DNA from: Oribacterium sinus
GTDB lineage: Bacteria; Bacillota; Clostridia; Lachnospirales; Lachnospiraceae
Length of the DNA: 64,000 nt
Assembly (NCBI RefSeq): GCF_014202695.1
Contig: NZ_JACHHH010000001.1
Location: forward strand, 104,641 to 168,640
Direction: 5' to 3'
The notes below the pieces were generated by a model. It was not told the origin of the DNA. It did no database searches and saw only the letters and a program-made list of their open reading frames with translations. This document shows positions 8,222-15,664 of the stretch, one piece after another. How positions within the stretch are numbered: the stretch's first letter is position 1; each line of letters starts with the position of its first letter. The translations under genes were made by a program, and so were the position numbers.

Positions 8222-8764
8222 TTAAAGCACCTCCCTTTGTACCATATCCATCAGACTTGAAGTATTTCGGAAGTTTAAGGCATAGTCTTCCACTAGGTTA
8301 AAATCCATTTTTGAGGATAACTTTCTATAATTTCGAATAATCTCCTTATAATAATCCATAGGTAATTTGGAGCGGAATCGAAGGAGCTCAATTAACATTC
8401 GTTCACAGTTATAAATTCGTATTGTTGAACTGTTGTATTTAAGCGTATCGATACCTGCTCTAAAGAGTTCTTCTTTAACATAGGATTGTTTTATACGAGT
8501 ATCTCGGATTCGTGTGTCTGTTCTAATTGTTGCAAGATAATAATGCTCCGGAATAACATCTGTTAAAGCATGATAATAAAATGCACTATATCCGGTACAG
8601 ACTGCTCTAGGATATTTTTTCATAATAAGATCCAGCTCGGTGGCATTTCGCTTAGTGGAGTACAATCCTTTTTCTTCCATGAAAAGTTTTCCGTCGGAAA
8701 GTTCTTTTTTTAACTTGTAATCACTGCCATATTTATCGAGGCATTCTTGATAGGAAAGTATCAT
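8222..8764 (-). CDS. AbiEi-like antitoxin / transcriptional autoregulator
   Basis: The partner of the nucleotidyltransferase toxin, 180 residues. I place the start at the ATG at 8764 (MILSYQEC), because AAGGAG lies 6 bases before it; a longer frame to 8839 has no such site and runs into the promoter region. The N-terminal part, with CLDKYGSDYKLKKEL, would be the winged-helix DNA-binding domain, followed by the antitoxin body with CTGYSAFYYHALTD. AbiEi proteins repress their own operon by binding inverted repeats, and a long inverted repeat lies about 95 bases upstream. A broken second copy of this gene start is at 12668-12751. Confidence 0.78.
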   Translation of the reverse strand: MILSYQECLDKYGSDYKLKKELSDGKLFMEEKGLYSTKRNATELDLIMKKYPRAVCTGYSAFYYHALTDVIPEHYYLATIRTDTRIRDTRIKQSYVKEELFRAGIDTLKYNSSTIRIYNCERMLIELLRFRSKLPMDYYKEIIRNYRKLSSKMDFNLVEDYALNFRNTSSLMDMVQREVL

Positions 8765-8858
8765 GATAAACTCCTTAAAGTATATATACACACAATATTG
8801 TTTTATGTATAGTTTAGCTTTAATTATAGCTTCATTCAAAGGAAAAATAAAGAACTAA

Positions 8859-8907
8859 TTACAGTAAAAATACACACTAATAATTGTTGTATGTATTTTT
8901 ACTGTAA
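8859..8907. promoter_or_regulatory. Inverted-repeat operator of the AbiE-like operon
   Basis: Two 19-base arms, TTACAGTAAAAATACACAC and GTATGTATTTTTACTGTAA, are reverse complements with one mismatch and an 11-base spacer. The site lies upstream of the antitoxin gene, which is read leftwards. AbiEi antitoxins are known to bind such paired inverted repeats to shut down their promoter, so this is the expected autoregulatory site. Confidence 0.7.
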
Positions 8908-9009
8908 AACCAAGAAAATGAATTTGTTAATGTAAAACAGTATGATATTGGAATATAATACAGAAATGAATTCAAATAACTATGGGATTCCTTGTGAGGT
9001 ATTTCGAAA

Positions 9010-9557
9010 ATGATAATGCATGATTGGAATAACGAAAAAGAGGACGTGATTCTTCTGATTCATCCGATGCTTTCGTCAGCAAACGGTATGAAGACATTTA
9101 TTGCTGACATCATTGGAGAGGAATACCGTTATCTCGCACCGGATCTCTCAGCGCACGGCGATGCCGATAAGGATACTTATAAAAGTGCTGCTGACGAGGC
9201 AAAACAGATCCATGAGTATTTGGCTGAAAAAAATATCACGGAGCTCTCTTTCGAATACGGAGCTTCACTGGGTGGGGGGTTCTTCTACAGCTTCTCAAAT
9301 ATGATGATATTGCATTCAACCATCTATTTTTTGAGGGAACCAGTTTCTACACTAACGCAAAGCTGATGGAGGGGATTCTCTGGATGGTGTTTCTGCATAA
9401 ACATAAGAAAGCTGTTGCAGATCCGGAGCTTAGTATGAAGAAGATGTCCTCCATGTTTGAAGAAGAGGAGATTATGTTCTTACCTGTTTTCATTATCCCT
9501 TTGATCGCAATTTTGATAGGGAAAAAGAAGTCTTTAATGTTGCAAACATTGAGGTAA
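9010..9557 (+). pseudogene. Alpha/beta hydrolase, frameshifted
   Basis: The first 90 or so codons encode an alpha/beta-hydrolase start: VILLIHPMLSS, YLAPDLSAHGDA, and EYGASLGG where the nucleophile elbow would be, with Ala at the usual Ser position. At the run of six G near 9272-9277 the frame breaks. The sequence resumes in another frame with LLKYDDIAFNHLFFEGTSFY and runs on through MEGILWMVFLHKHKKA to about 9557. The two frames together read as one protein. The tail after EEEEIMFLPV looks atypical, and a third frame there reads EKEVFNVANIEVNLL, so a second shift is likely. It may be a real decayed gene or partly an assembly error in the G-run. Confidence 0.7.
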
Positions 9558-9878
9558 ATCTGCTGTAATGGACAGAAATTTTCAATGAATAGAAAGTATA
9601 ATTACAGAGGTGATTGCAATGAGGTGCAGAACCTTTTTTATGGGAGAAAATAAAATATTCTTACTGTTTATTATAAAATTTTGATATGACATAAAAATGA
9701 TAATAAGATAATTGAAAAGTTGAGGACCTTTATCAAGGTGTATTTTTGAAGCTCGCTAACTGACAGTAAGTTTACTCCATCATAGTCCAAAGCTGCGGTA
9801 GAATTGTTCACAAGGTTTATAGTATAATTTGAATACGATAATTGTGCAACAAATCGGAAGTTGGAGGGATAGATTTCT
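9558..9878. other. Non-coding gap with a small palindrome
   Basis: There is no supportable gene. The stretch is AT-rich. At 9766-9777 the palindrome AGTAAGTTTACT sits in a context that, read on the minus strand, resembles the dyad of a MerR-type promoter, but no MerR gene is near. It may be the relic of a lost regulator gene. Confidence 0.3.
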
Positions 9879-10403
9879 ATGATTATCAGATATGCAGAAG
9901 AGAAAAATTTTATAGAATTGCGACAGTTTTATGACGGTATGTGTAAAGTTTTGAGCGGAAAAGATTTTCTGCCGGAGGGAGATAAAGGTGGTTTCCCTCC
10001 GGATGAAATGATCAAAGATGCAATCAAAGAGAAAAATCAGTTTATCGGTATTGAAGATGGTCGAATTGTTGCGGCGTATATTATGAATCATGATCGTGAT
10101 GAGGCGTATCACGCAGTTAAATGGCTTATTGATGCAAATGATAATGAGACAGTAGTTCTTCATGCCTTGCGTGTCCTTCCGGAATATGGAGGTCGTGGAT
10201 ACTCGAAGCAGTTAGTTCAACACGCAATAGACACAGCAAGGGAAAGAAAGCTTAAATCAATTCGTCTTGATTGCATAGAGGGAAATGATATTCCACAGAA
10301 AATGTATATGTCATTTGGATTTAAGTATGTGGATAAGGTTGAAATCACATATGTTGATATTGGAGTACCGAGGAAGTTCCTCTTATATGAGTTTGTACTC
10401 TAA
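9879..10403 (+). CDS. GNAT-family N-acetyltransferase
   Basis: A single-domain acetyltransferase of 174 residues, using acetyl-CoA to modify an amine on an unknown substrate. The start MIIRYAEEKNF is the usual GNAT beta-1/alpha-1, the GIEDGRIVAAYIMN segment is beta-2/3, and HALRVLPEYGGRGYSKQLVQ holds the acetyl-CoA pyrophosphate loop (R/Q-x-x-G-x-G/A pattern as YGGRGYS). The late RLDCIEGNDIPQKMYMSFGF is the typical last strand-helix. The start at 9879 is preceded by TTGGAGGGATAG. It stands alone among decayed genes, so no context suggests the substrate. Confidence 0.88.
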   Translation: MIIRYAEEKNFIELRQFYDGMCKVLSGKDFLPEGDKGGFPPDEMIKDAIKEKNQFIGIEDGRIVAAYIMNHDRDEAYHAVKWLIDANDNETVVLHALRVLPEYGGRGYSKQLVQHAIDTARERKLKSIRLDCIEGNDIPQKMYMSFGFKYVDKVEITYVDIGVPRKFLLYEFVL

Positions 10404-10472
10404 TCAAGACATAATAACAGTTATATCTTGAACATTGTACAAACAAATTCCAGTTTGTCGAACTGATAAAAT

Positions 10473-10598
10473 CCCTTTAGGAACTAAAGGGTGCACTTCT
10501 ATACTCTCCTATCGGGAGTATGTGCGTCCTGCGGAACTTCATTCTTCGTCAGCAGAAGAAAACTGCTTGACCGAGAATGTTTTCGACAATTCGTTCCG
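10473..10598 (+). other. Cluster of three stem-loops (structured non-coding segment)
   Basis: Three hairpins follow one another. The first is CCCTTTAG-GAA-CTAAAGGG (10473-10491). The second has GCAC/GTGC outside and ATACTC/GAGTAT inside (10493-10525). The third is a long nested one, CGGAAC/GTTCCG enclosing CATTCT/AGAATG and AGCAG/CTGCT (10532-10598). The last ends exactly where the similarity to the sugar-binding protein gene begins. It could be a small mobile repeat or a structured RNA. Confidence 0.45.
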
Positions 10599-10599
10599 G

Positions 10600-10863
10600 T
10601 GTTGGAGCAGATAATGAATCTACAGGTGCTGCATTAATGAAGAAGGTTATGGAAGACCTTAACGGAAAGGGAAATATTGTTGAGCTTCTCGGATCAATGG
10701 GATCAGACGGACAGGAACAGTTTCCCAGGGAACTGAGGATCAGGATAAGATTTCTGCAGACCTTTGCTCTAATTTGATTTACGGACAGTCTGTTCCTAAG
10801 GAAGTTATTGAAACGAATGTAGTGTATACCAAGGAAAACGTTAATGAAATTTTGAAGAAATAA
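10600..10863 (+). pseudogene. Deleted copy of the sugar-binding protein gene at 15665-16741
   Basis: Nearly base-for-base identical to 16197-16741 but lacking 280 bases in the middle. The junction lies at GACAGG, a hexamer present at both ends of the missing piece in the intact copy (16308-16313 and 16588-16593), so the deletion probably arose by recombination between these short repeats. The loss of 280 bases shifts the frame. The 5' half of the gene, signal peptide and promoter are absent. The last codons (KENVNEILKK) and the terminator are retained. Confidence 0.9.
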
Positions 10864-10936
10864 AAATGCTAAGGATAAGTTGAATAGCACATTTGTAAGA
10901 GTTTTTGAATGTTGTGAATCAAAATACTTTCACATG

Positions 10937-10970
10937 AAGAGGGACTGCAATTTTTTGCAGTCCCTCTTTT
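10937..10970 (+). terminator. Terminator of the deleted binding-protein copy
   Basis: A 14-bp stem AAGAGGGACTGCAA / TTGCAGTCCCTCTT with a TTTT loop and TT after it. It is the sister of the hairpin at 16815-16848, from which it differs by a paired change that keeps the stem. Confidence 0.8.
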
Positions 10971-10989
10971 GGTCATAACAATATGTAGC

Positions 10990-11136
10990 TTACAGTTCGT
11001 GCTTCGTTCTCCGTTTGGTAGCCTCTATATATACCTGCTCGTCTGCTCGTGCGGAGATAACGATAATTTGAGCACTTCGATCCAGCTTTTTCAGATCCTT
11101 TTTGGCCTCTTCCAAATATTCGACTTGCCAGCTCAT
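10990..11136 (-). pseudogene. RelE/ParE-like toxin with internal deletion
   Basis: A 48-codon frame whose start MSWQVEYLEEAKKDLKKLD is the usual first helix of a RelE/ParE-type toxin and whose end VYIEATKRRTKHEL is the usual C-terminus of such toxins, but the middle (about 35-40 residues, including the central strands) is missing. The ATG overlaps the stop codon of the Phd antitoxin as ATGA, the classic coupling of these operons. A fragment carrying the middle and C-terminus of a sister toxin is at 16868-17020. The protein is unlikely to be an active RNase or gyrase poison. Confidence 0.75.
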
Positions 11137-11453
11137 TCAATCACTACATCCCCTGCGGCAGCAAGCTCTGACTCACTGATATTAAGTTCAGACATCACTT
11201 CTTCTCGGGAAGACGTGGAAGAAGAATCTTCTTTAAGGCGTCTTGTTGCCTCAAGGAGCAAAGTATAGTCTTCTTCGATTTCACTCAGACGTTGAAATTC
11301 AGATGGAGACAGGATAATAGCCGCCGGCTGGTTGTTTTTTAAAACAATGAGCTGGCTTTCGGTATGAAGACGATCAAAAATCCTGGAAGCCTGACCGCGG
11401 TTAAACTGTGTAATAGGAACAAGACTGTCGAGAATATCTGCTGTATATGCCAT
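11133..11453 (-). CDS. Phd/YefM-family antitoxin
   Basis: A 106-residue antitoxin. The N-terminal ITQFNRGQASRIFDRLHTES and the following LIVLKNNQPAAIILSPSEFQRL are the typical Phd/YefM DNA-binding fold; the acidic C-terminal part from EDYTLLLEATRRL on is the toxin-neutralising tail, longer than in the shortest members. It starts at 11453 behind GGAGGTAATTACT. It is coupled by ATGA to the shortened toxin gene. With the toxin damaged, it may persist as an orphan antitoxin that could still neutralise related toxins; that is inference. Confidence 0.85.
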   Translation of the reverse strand: MAYTADILDSLVPITQFNRGQASRIFDRLHTESQLIVLKNNQPAAIILSPSEFQRLSEIEEDYTLLLEATRRLKEDSSSTSSREEVMSELNISESELAAAGDVVIE

Positions 11454-11914
11454 AGTAATTACCTCCGTTTGTCTCTAGTATAGGCATGTTAAAGATGAGA
11501 ATCAAGTTGAACATTATTAAATGACGATAAAAAGTAATTACAATAAATCGATGTTATGTGCATTGTCGGAAGCGAGGCAGTAGATTTTTCTTTAAATCAT
11601 TATTCGGGTATCAGACATGGAATTCTATTTTCAAAAAACAATATCGAACAGGAAGACTGTATTTACACCATTTCATACTTCTGTTTGTATTAGTTAGAGA
11701 GATTTATGAAAGATTTTCATGCAACAGGTATTCTTCTGGATGAAAAAAATGCAGATTGGAACAAAAAAATCATCTAAAGTTCTTGTTTCTAGAGCAGCAC
11801 TTAGCCGAAGAGATTGTGCAGGGAAAGATTATAGGGGTACCATTGTACGATTTACTTAAAAAGAAAAGAGATATAAGAAAAAACACAAAAATAGGATATG
11901 TAGAAAGGCTTTTC
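11454..11914 (+). other. Region of decayed coding fragments
   Basis: No intact gene. Short frames with a coding look include one at 11556-11693 (MCIVGSEAVDFSLNHYSG...), one at 11706-11777 (MKDFHATGILLDEKNADWNK...) and a run around 11790-11920 reading LEQHLAEEIVQGKIIGVPLY. The second contains the same 12-base motif in the same A-rich frame as 17226-17262. None can be named. They look like ends of genes left by deletions. Confidence 0.35.
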
Positions 11915-11943
11915 TTGACTTAGTATATATCATGGTATATATT
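11915..11943 (+). promoter_or_regulatory. Promoter and palindrome of the vapBC operon
   Basis: TTGACT (11915-11920), a 17-base spacer and TATATT (11938-11943). The spacer and -10 box are covered by a near-palindrome ATATATCATGGTATATAT (about 11925-11942), well placed for VapB-VapC autorepression. Confidence 0.65.
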
Positions 11944-11979
11944 TTTGTGCATATTACAAGAAAAAGGAAGGTGATAGAT

Positions 11980-12210
11980 ATGATGACTGCAAAGGTTTTT
12001 AAAAATGGAAGAAGTCAGGCAATCAGACTTCCTAAAGAGTGCCGGTTTTCATCAGATGAGGTAGTGGTAAATAAGATAGGTGATATTGTTATTCTGCTTC
12101 CTAAACAAAACAAGTGGGATTCATTTATGAAAGCAATAGATATGTTCTCAGATGATTTCATGGCGGACGGAAGAACAACAGATATAGTACAGGAGCGTGA
12201 CGAGCTATGA
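11980..12210 (+). CDS. vapB: VapB-type antitoxin (AbrB/SpoVT fold)
   Basis: A 76-residue antitoxin. MTAKVFKNGRSQAIRLPKEC is the standard swapped-hairpin AbrB start of VapB proteins, followed by VVVNKIGDIVILLPK, and a C-terminal tail (MFSDDFMADGRTTDIVQERDEL region) that wraps the toxin. I take the ATG at 11980, with AAGGAAGGTGAT upstream, rather than an earlier frame start at 11932 that lies inside the promoter. It overlaps vapC by ATGA. It binds its own promoter palindrome in known systems. Confidence 0.9.
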   Translation: MMTAKVFKNGRSQAIRLPKECRFSSDEVVVNKIGDIVILLPKQNKWDSFMKAIDMFSDDFMADGRTTDIVQERDEL

Positions 12211-12608
12211 GGTATATGCTTGACACCAACATTTGCATTTATGTAATAAAGCATAAGCCGGAAAAGGTATTTCGAAAAATACAGACTATTCATCCTGAGG
12301 ATGTGTGTATATCATCGGTCACATACGCCGAGTTGGTGCATGGTGTAGAAAAGAGTGCAGCTGTGGAGAAGAATAGATTGGCACTCTCCATGTTTCTAGC
12401 GAATGTGGAGATTCTGGGTTTTGATGTGGAGGCGGCTGATTGTTATGGGAAGATTAGAGCAGATTTGGAGAAGAAAGGAACACCTATAGATCCTCTCGAT
12501 ATGATGATTGCAGGTCATGCGCAGTCTCTTGAATATACAGTTGTAACGAATAACGTGAAAGAATTTTCCAGAGTGAGTGCTCTGAGAATTGAGAATTGGG
12601 CAGAATAA
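12207..12608 (+). CDS. vapC: VapC-type PIN-domain ribonuclease toxin
   Basis: A 133-residue PIN-domain endoribonuclease. The acidic metal-binding residues are visible: Asp6 (MLDTNICIY), Glu42 (TYAELVHG) and Asp98 in PIDPLDMMIAGHA, with the late TNNVKEFSRV. It most resembles the VapC group that cuts initiator tRNA-fMet in the anticodon stem-loop; the target here is inferred. Length is normal and nothing is broken, so vapBC appears to be the only intact type II pair in this strip. Confidence 0.92.
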   Translation: MRYMLDTNICIYVIKHKPEKVFRKIQTIHPEDVCISSVTYAELVHGVEKSAAVEKNRLALSMFLANVEILGFDVEAADCYGKIRADLEKKGTPIDPLDMMIAGHAQSLEYTVVTNNVKEFSRVSALRIENWAE

Positions 12609-12667
12609 TTGTTTCTTGTTTCTCAGGCAATTTTATGCATCAGCGAATTATTTTATACTTTTTTCCT

Positions 12668-12751
12668 TTAAAAGCTTTTCGTCAAAAAGTCCTTTTTTAG
12701 CCTGTAATCACTACAGTATTTATCAATGCAATCTTGATAGTAAAGTATCAT
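12668..12751 (-). pseudogene. Decayed second copy of the AbiEi antitoxin start
   Basis: Reading left from 12751, the frame begins MILYYQDCIDKYCSDYRLKK and stops after 27 codons. It matches the first residues of the intact antitoxin (MILSYQECLDKYGSDYKLKK). The AAGGAG-like site before the start is kept, and the bases beyond it to about 12810 still resemble one arm of the operator (TATGTATTTTTACTA). The rest of the gene and the toxin are gone. It points to an old duplication of the AbiE module across this strip. Confidence 0.75.
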
Positions 12752-12810
12752 AATAAGCTCCTTGAAGTATCTACACATTAAATTGATATTTATGTATTTT
12801 TACTACAAAA

Positions 12811-13183
12811 TTATAAATTAATTTGTTTGGCCAAAGTAAACGTATGCGGTTGTTCAAGTGATGGAATATAAAAAGCTATGGTGGCTTTATTTGAAATAGT
12901 TAATTATTAATATAAATTAATTGGGTAATAATAAATAATTATAACCATGGAGATGTATGTAAAATCACGAATATGATAGTCGGCATTGACTGTCTCATTA
13001 CAAGGAATTATAATCCAAAACATAACAATAATATTATCAAAAATAGCCCATGTTATATCCATAATATACACAATTAAGTTAAATATATTTTATTGATATG
13101 CATTGTATTTGGAAGAAATGATGGGGAAACTTTTCTTGGATGCATGAAAGTAGATGATTAGGAACTAGCTGTGAGGTAAATAT
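12811..13183. other. AT-rich non-coding gap before the second transporter operon
   Basis: I see no gene. The first part still shows loose similarity to the sequence right of the AbiE operator (8908-9000). The remainder is AT-rich and ends in GAGGTAAAT, the ribosome binding site of the next gene. A promoter for the transporter must lie here but no pair of boxes stands out clearly. Confidence 0.4.
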
Positions 13184-14695
13184 ATGAGTCATCTTTTAGA
13201 AATGCGAAATATCAGTAAAGATTATCCGGGGGTAAAAGTACTGGACGATATTTCCTTTAGTGCAGAAGGTGGTGAAGTTCTGGCACTTATGGGAGAAAAT
13301 GGAGCCGGAAAATCTACTCTGATGAAAATTCTGATGGGAATTGCCCAAGCAGATCGTGGAGAAATCTTTCTGGAGGGAAATAAAGAGCAATTTCAAAGTC
13401 CCAAGGCTGCTATGGATAAGGGAATTGTCATGATTCATCAGGAACTGAATGTACTATTGGATATGGAGGTTTCTGAAAACATTTTTCTGGGAAGAGAAAT
13501 CAAAAAGAAGGGGATTCCTGCTCGCGTTGATATGGATGAACAACGGAAACAGGCACAGGCATTTTTGGATTCTGTAGGGATTAAAATTGATGCAAAAGAC
13601 TTGATGAGAAATCTCTCTGTTGCCCAAATGCAATTGATTGAAATAGTAAAAGCGATTTCTGTTCATGCAAAAGTGATTATTATGGATGAGCCTACTTCGG
13701 CAATTACGGAAGCAGAGGCTACAATTCTTTTTGAACAGATAGAAAAGCTGAAAAAAGCCGGTGTTTTGATTATTTATATTTCTCATAAGATGGATGAAAT
13801 CTTCAAAATTTCAGACAAAATCGCAGTACTTCGTGACGGTCACCTGATACGTGTAGATGAGACCAAAAACTTTACAGAGGAAGATTTGATCCGTGCAATG
13901 GTGGGTAGAGAGCTTCAGGATGTTTATCCGAAGAAAACCAATCATCCTGGCAAGGTGTTATTTGAAGTCGAAAATCTTGCAAGTGGAAAATATGTAAAGG
14001 ATGTTAGCTTTCAGATAAGAGAAGGCGAGGTTGTGGGATTTGCCGGTTTAGTAGGTTCCGGTCGAAGTGAGACAATGGAAGCACTCTTTGGAGTTTCCCC
14101 AAGGGAAAAGGGGAAGCTTCGCATTAATGGAGCAGAAATAGAAATTCATAATCCCAAAGATGCTATTCGTCATAAGATTGCATTTGCTACGGAAGATCGC
14201 AAGCGATCAGGATTAAATTTGATTGGAAGTATAAAAGAAAATGTAACAATGGTGTCTCTGGCGGAAAAAATAAGTAAACATGGCATCATTCAGGATAAAA
14301 AAGAAGGGGAAGTTACTGAGGAATACATCAAGAAGCTACGTATTAAAACACCAAATGGGGATGAGTTTGTAGGAAATCTAAGTGGGGGAAATCAACAGAA
14401 GGTGGTTCTAGCAAAGTGGCTTTTAGGAGAGCCGGAAATTCTTATCTTTGATGAACCTACCAGAGGAATAGACGTTGGTGCGAAACATGAAATTTATGAA
14501 CTGATCAATGTTCTGTCGGAACAAAAGAAAGCGATTATTGTGATTTCTTCAGAAATGCCGGAATTGATGGGAATTTGTGATCGTCTCTATGTAATGTCTG
14601 AAGGATATATTACCGGAGAGTTGAACAAAGATGAGTTTAACCAGGAAGCAATCATGAGGCTTGCATCTGCAAGAAAAGGAGGAATGACACAATGA
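13184..14695 (+). CDS. Sugar ABC transporter ATP-binding protein (RbsA/MglA family)
   Basis: A complete double-ATPase of 503 residues. The first domain has Walker A GENGAGKSTL, the degenerate signature LSVAQMQLIEI and Walker B VIIMDEPTSAI; the second has the non-canonical Walker A GLVGSGRSET typical of this family, signature LSGGNQQKV and ILIFDEPTRGIDVG. The end overlaps the permease start by ATGA. The three genes 13184-16741 form one uptake system for a monosaccharide or polyol that cannot be named. The start at 13184 has GAGGTAAAT before it. Confidence 0.95.
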   Translation: MSHLLEMRNISKDYPGVKVLDDISFSAEGGEVLALMGENGAGKSTLMKILMGIAQADRGEIFLEGNKEQFQSPKAAMDKGIVMIHQELNVLLDMEVSENIFLGREIKKKGIPARVDMDEQRKQAQAFLDSVGIKIDAKDLMRNLSVAQMQLIEIVKAISVHAKVIIMDEPTSAITEAEATILFEQIEKLKKAGVLIIYISHKMDEIFKISDKIAVLRDGHLIRVDETKNFTEEDLIRAMVGRELQDVYPKKTNHPGKVLFEVENLASGKYVKDVSFQIREGEVVGFAGLVGSGRSETMEALFGVSPREKGKLRINGAEIEIHNPKDAIRHKIAFATEDRKRSGLNLIGSIKENVTMVSLAEKISKHGIIQDKKEGEVTEEYIKKLRIKTPNGDEFVGNLSGGNQQKVVLAKWLLGEPEILIFDEPTRGIDVGAKHEIYELINVLSEQKKAIIVISSEMPELMGICDRLYVMSEGYITGELNKDEFNQEAIMRLASARKGGMTQ

Positions 14696-15639
14696 ATCGC
14701 AAAAAAATAAACTTCAAGAATTACGGCATATTTGTTGTTTTTATAGTGCTGGTAATTATTCTGATGATACTTTCTCCTAATGCTTTTGCTAAACCCAGAA
14801 ACTTAATCAATGTGGTAAAGCAAGCCTCTATTAATGGCGTTTTGGCATGCGGAATGATGTTTGTTATTATTGCCGGAGGCATCGATCTTTCTGCAGGATC
14901 TGTTGTCGCATTGTCAGGCGTTGTTGCAGCCTATCTGGCTCAAATGCAAGGCATTCCTATCATTCTTCCGATTCTAGGGGCATTGGGAACCGGGGCACTG
15001 ATTGGACTTATCAACGGTTTTGGGGCTGCCTATGCAGAATTACCGCCCTTTATTATTACGCTGGCAACCATGTCCATTGTGCGAGGTGCAGCATTGATCC
15101 TCAGTGGGGGCTCTCCGGTATTTGGATTACAGGAACAGTTTGAAGGCATTGCAGGGATTTCTATTGCAAATGTGATTCCGATTTTGGTACTTTACTTTTT
15201 ACTCATTGCCGTATTTAGTGGATTTATCTTAAACAAAACTGTATTTGGACGTCATGTTTATGCTATCGGCGGAAACAGTATTACGGCAAAAGTTTCCGGA
15301 ATCAATGTAAAAAGTATGTTGCTTCGAGTTTATATTATTTGCGGAGTGTTTTCCGGTATTGCAGGCTTACTGATTGCATCCAGAACCATGCAAGGCTCCC
15401 CCACGGTTGGTGTAGGCTATGAAATGGATGCCATTGCTGCAGTAGTTATCGGCGGAGTAAGTATGTCCGGTGGTTCGGGAAAATGGTATGGAACCATTAT
15501 CGGTGCATTACTTTTGGCATTGATTAGTAACGGATTAGATATTTTAGGGGTTTCATCCAACTTCCAACAAATTATCAAAGGAATCATTATTGCGGTCGCT
15601 GTATATCTTGATTTAAGAGGTAAAAAGACGAGCGCATAA
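14692..15639 (+). CDS. Sugar ABC transporter permease (RbsC family)
   Basis: A 315-residue permease with about eight to ten hydrophobic segments, starting after a short basic N-terminus (MNRKKINFKNYG). Family marks are GGIDLSAGSVVALSG and the loop GGVSMSGGSGKWYG. The ATG overlaps the stop of the ATPase gene by ATGA, so translation is coupled. It is the membrane part of the second Rbs-type transporter. Confidence 0.95.
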   Translation: MNRKKINFKNYGIFVVFIVLVIILMILSPNAFAKPRNLINVVKQASINGVLACGMMFVIIAGGIDLSAGSVVALSGVVAAYLAQMQGIPIILPILGALGTGALIGLINGFGAAYAELPPFIITLATMSIVRGAALILSGGSPVFGLQEQFEGIAGISIANVIPILVLYFLLIAVFSGFILNKTVFGRHVYAIGGNSITAKVSGINVKSMLLRVYIICGVFSGIAGLLIASRTMQGSPTVGVGYEMDAIAAVVIGGVSMSGGSGKWYGTIIGALLLALISNGLDILGVSSNFQQIIKGIIIAVAVYLDLRGKKTSA

Positions 15640-15664
15640 ACACTATATTTTTAAGGAGGAAATT

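Noticed and set aside
9766..9777. MerR-type promoter dyad
   Set aside because: Only a short palindrome with poor promoter boxes and no MerR gene nearby; kept only as a remark.
9780..10163. Minus-strand 127-codon frame
   Set aside because: Lies opposite the GNAT gene, which has clear family motifs.
10549..10890. Minus-strand 113-codon frame and plus-strand 66-codon frame over the deleted copy
   Set aside because: Both are by-products of the frameshifted binding-protein copy; the same bases are coding in another frame at 16197-16741.
11558..11743. A 61-codon plus-strand frame
   Set aside because: No ribosome binding site and no protein-like composition; another frame there looks slightly more coding, so I treat the area as decayed.
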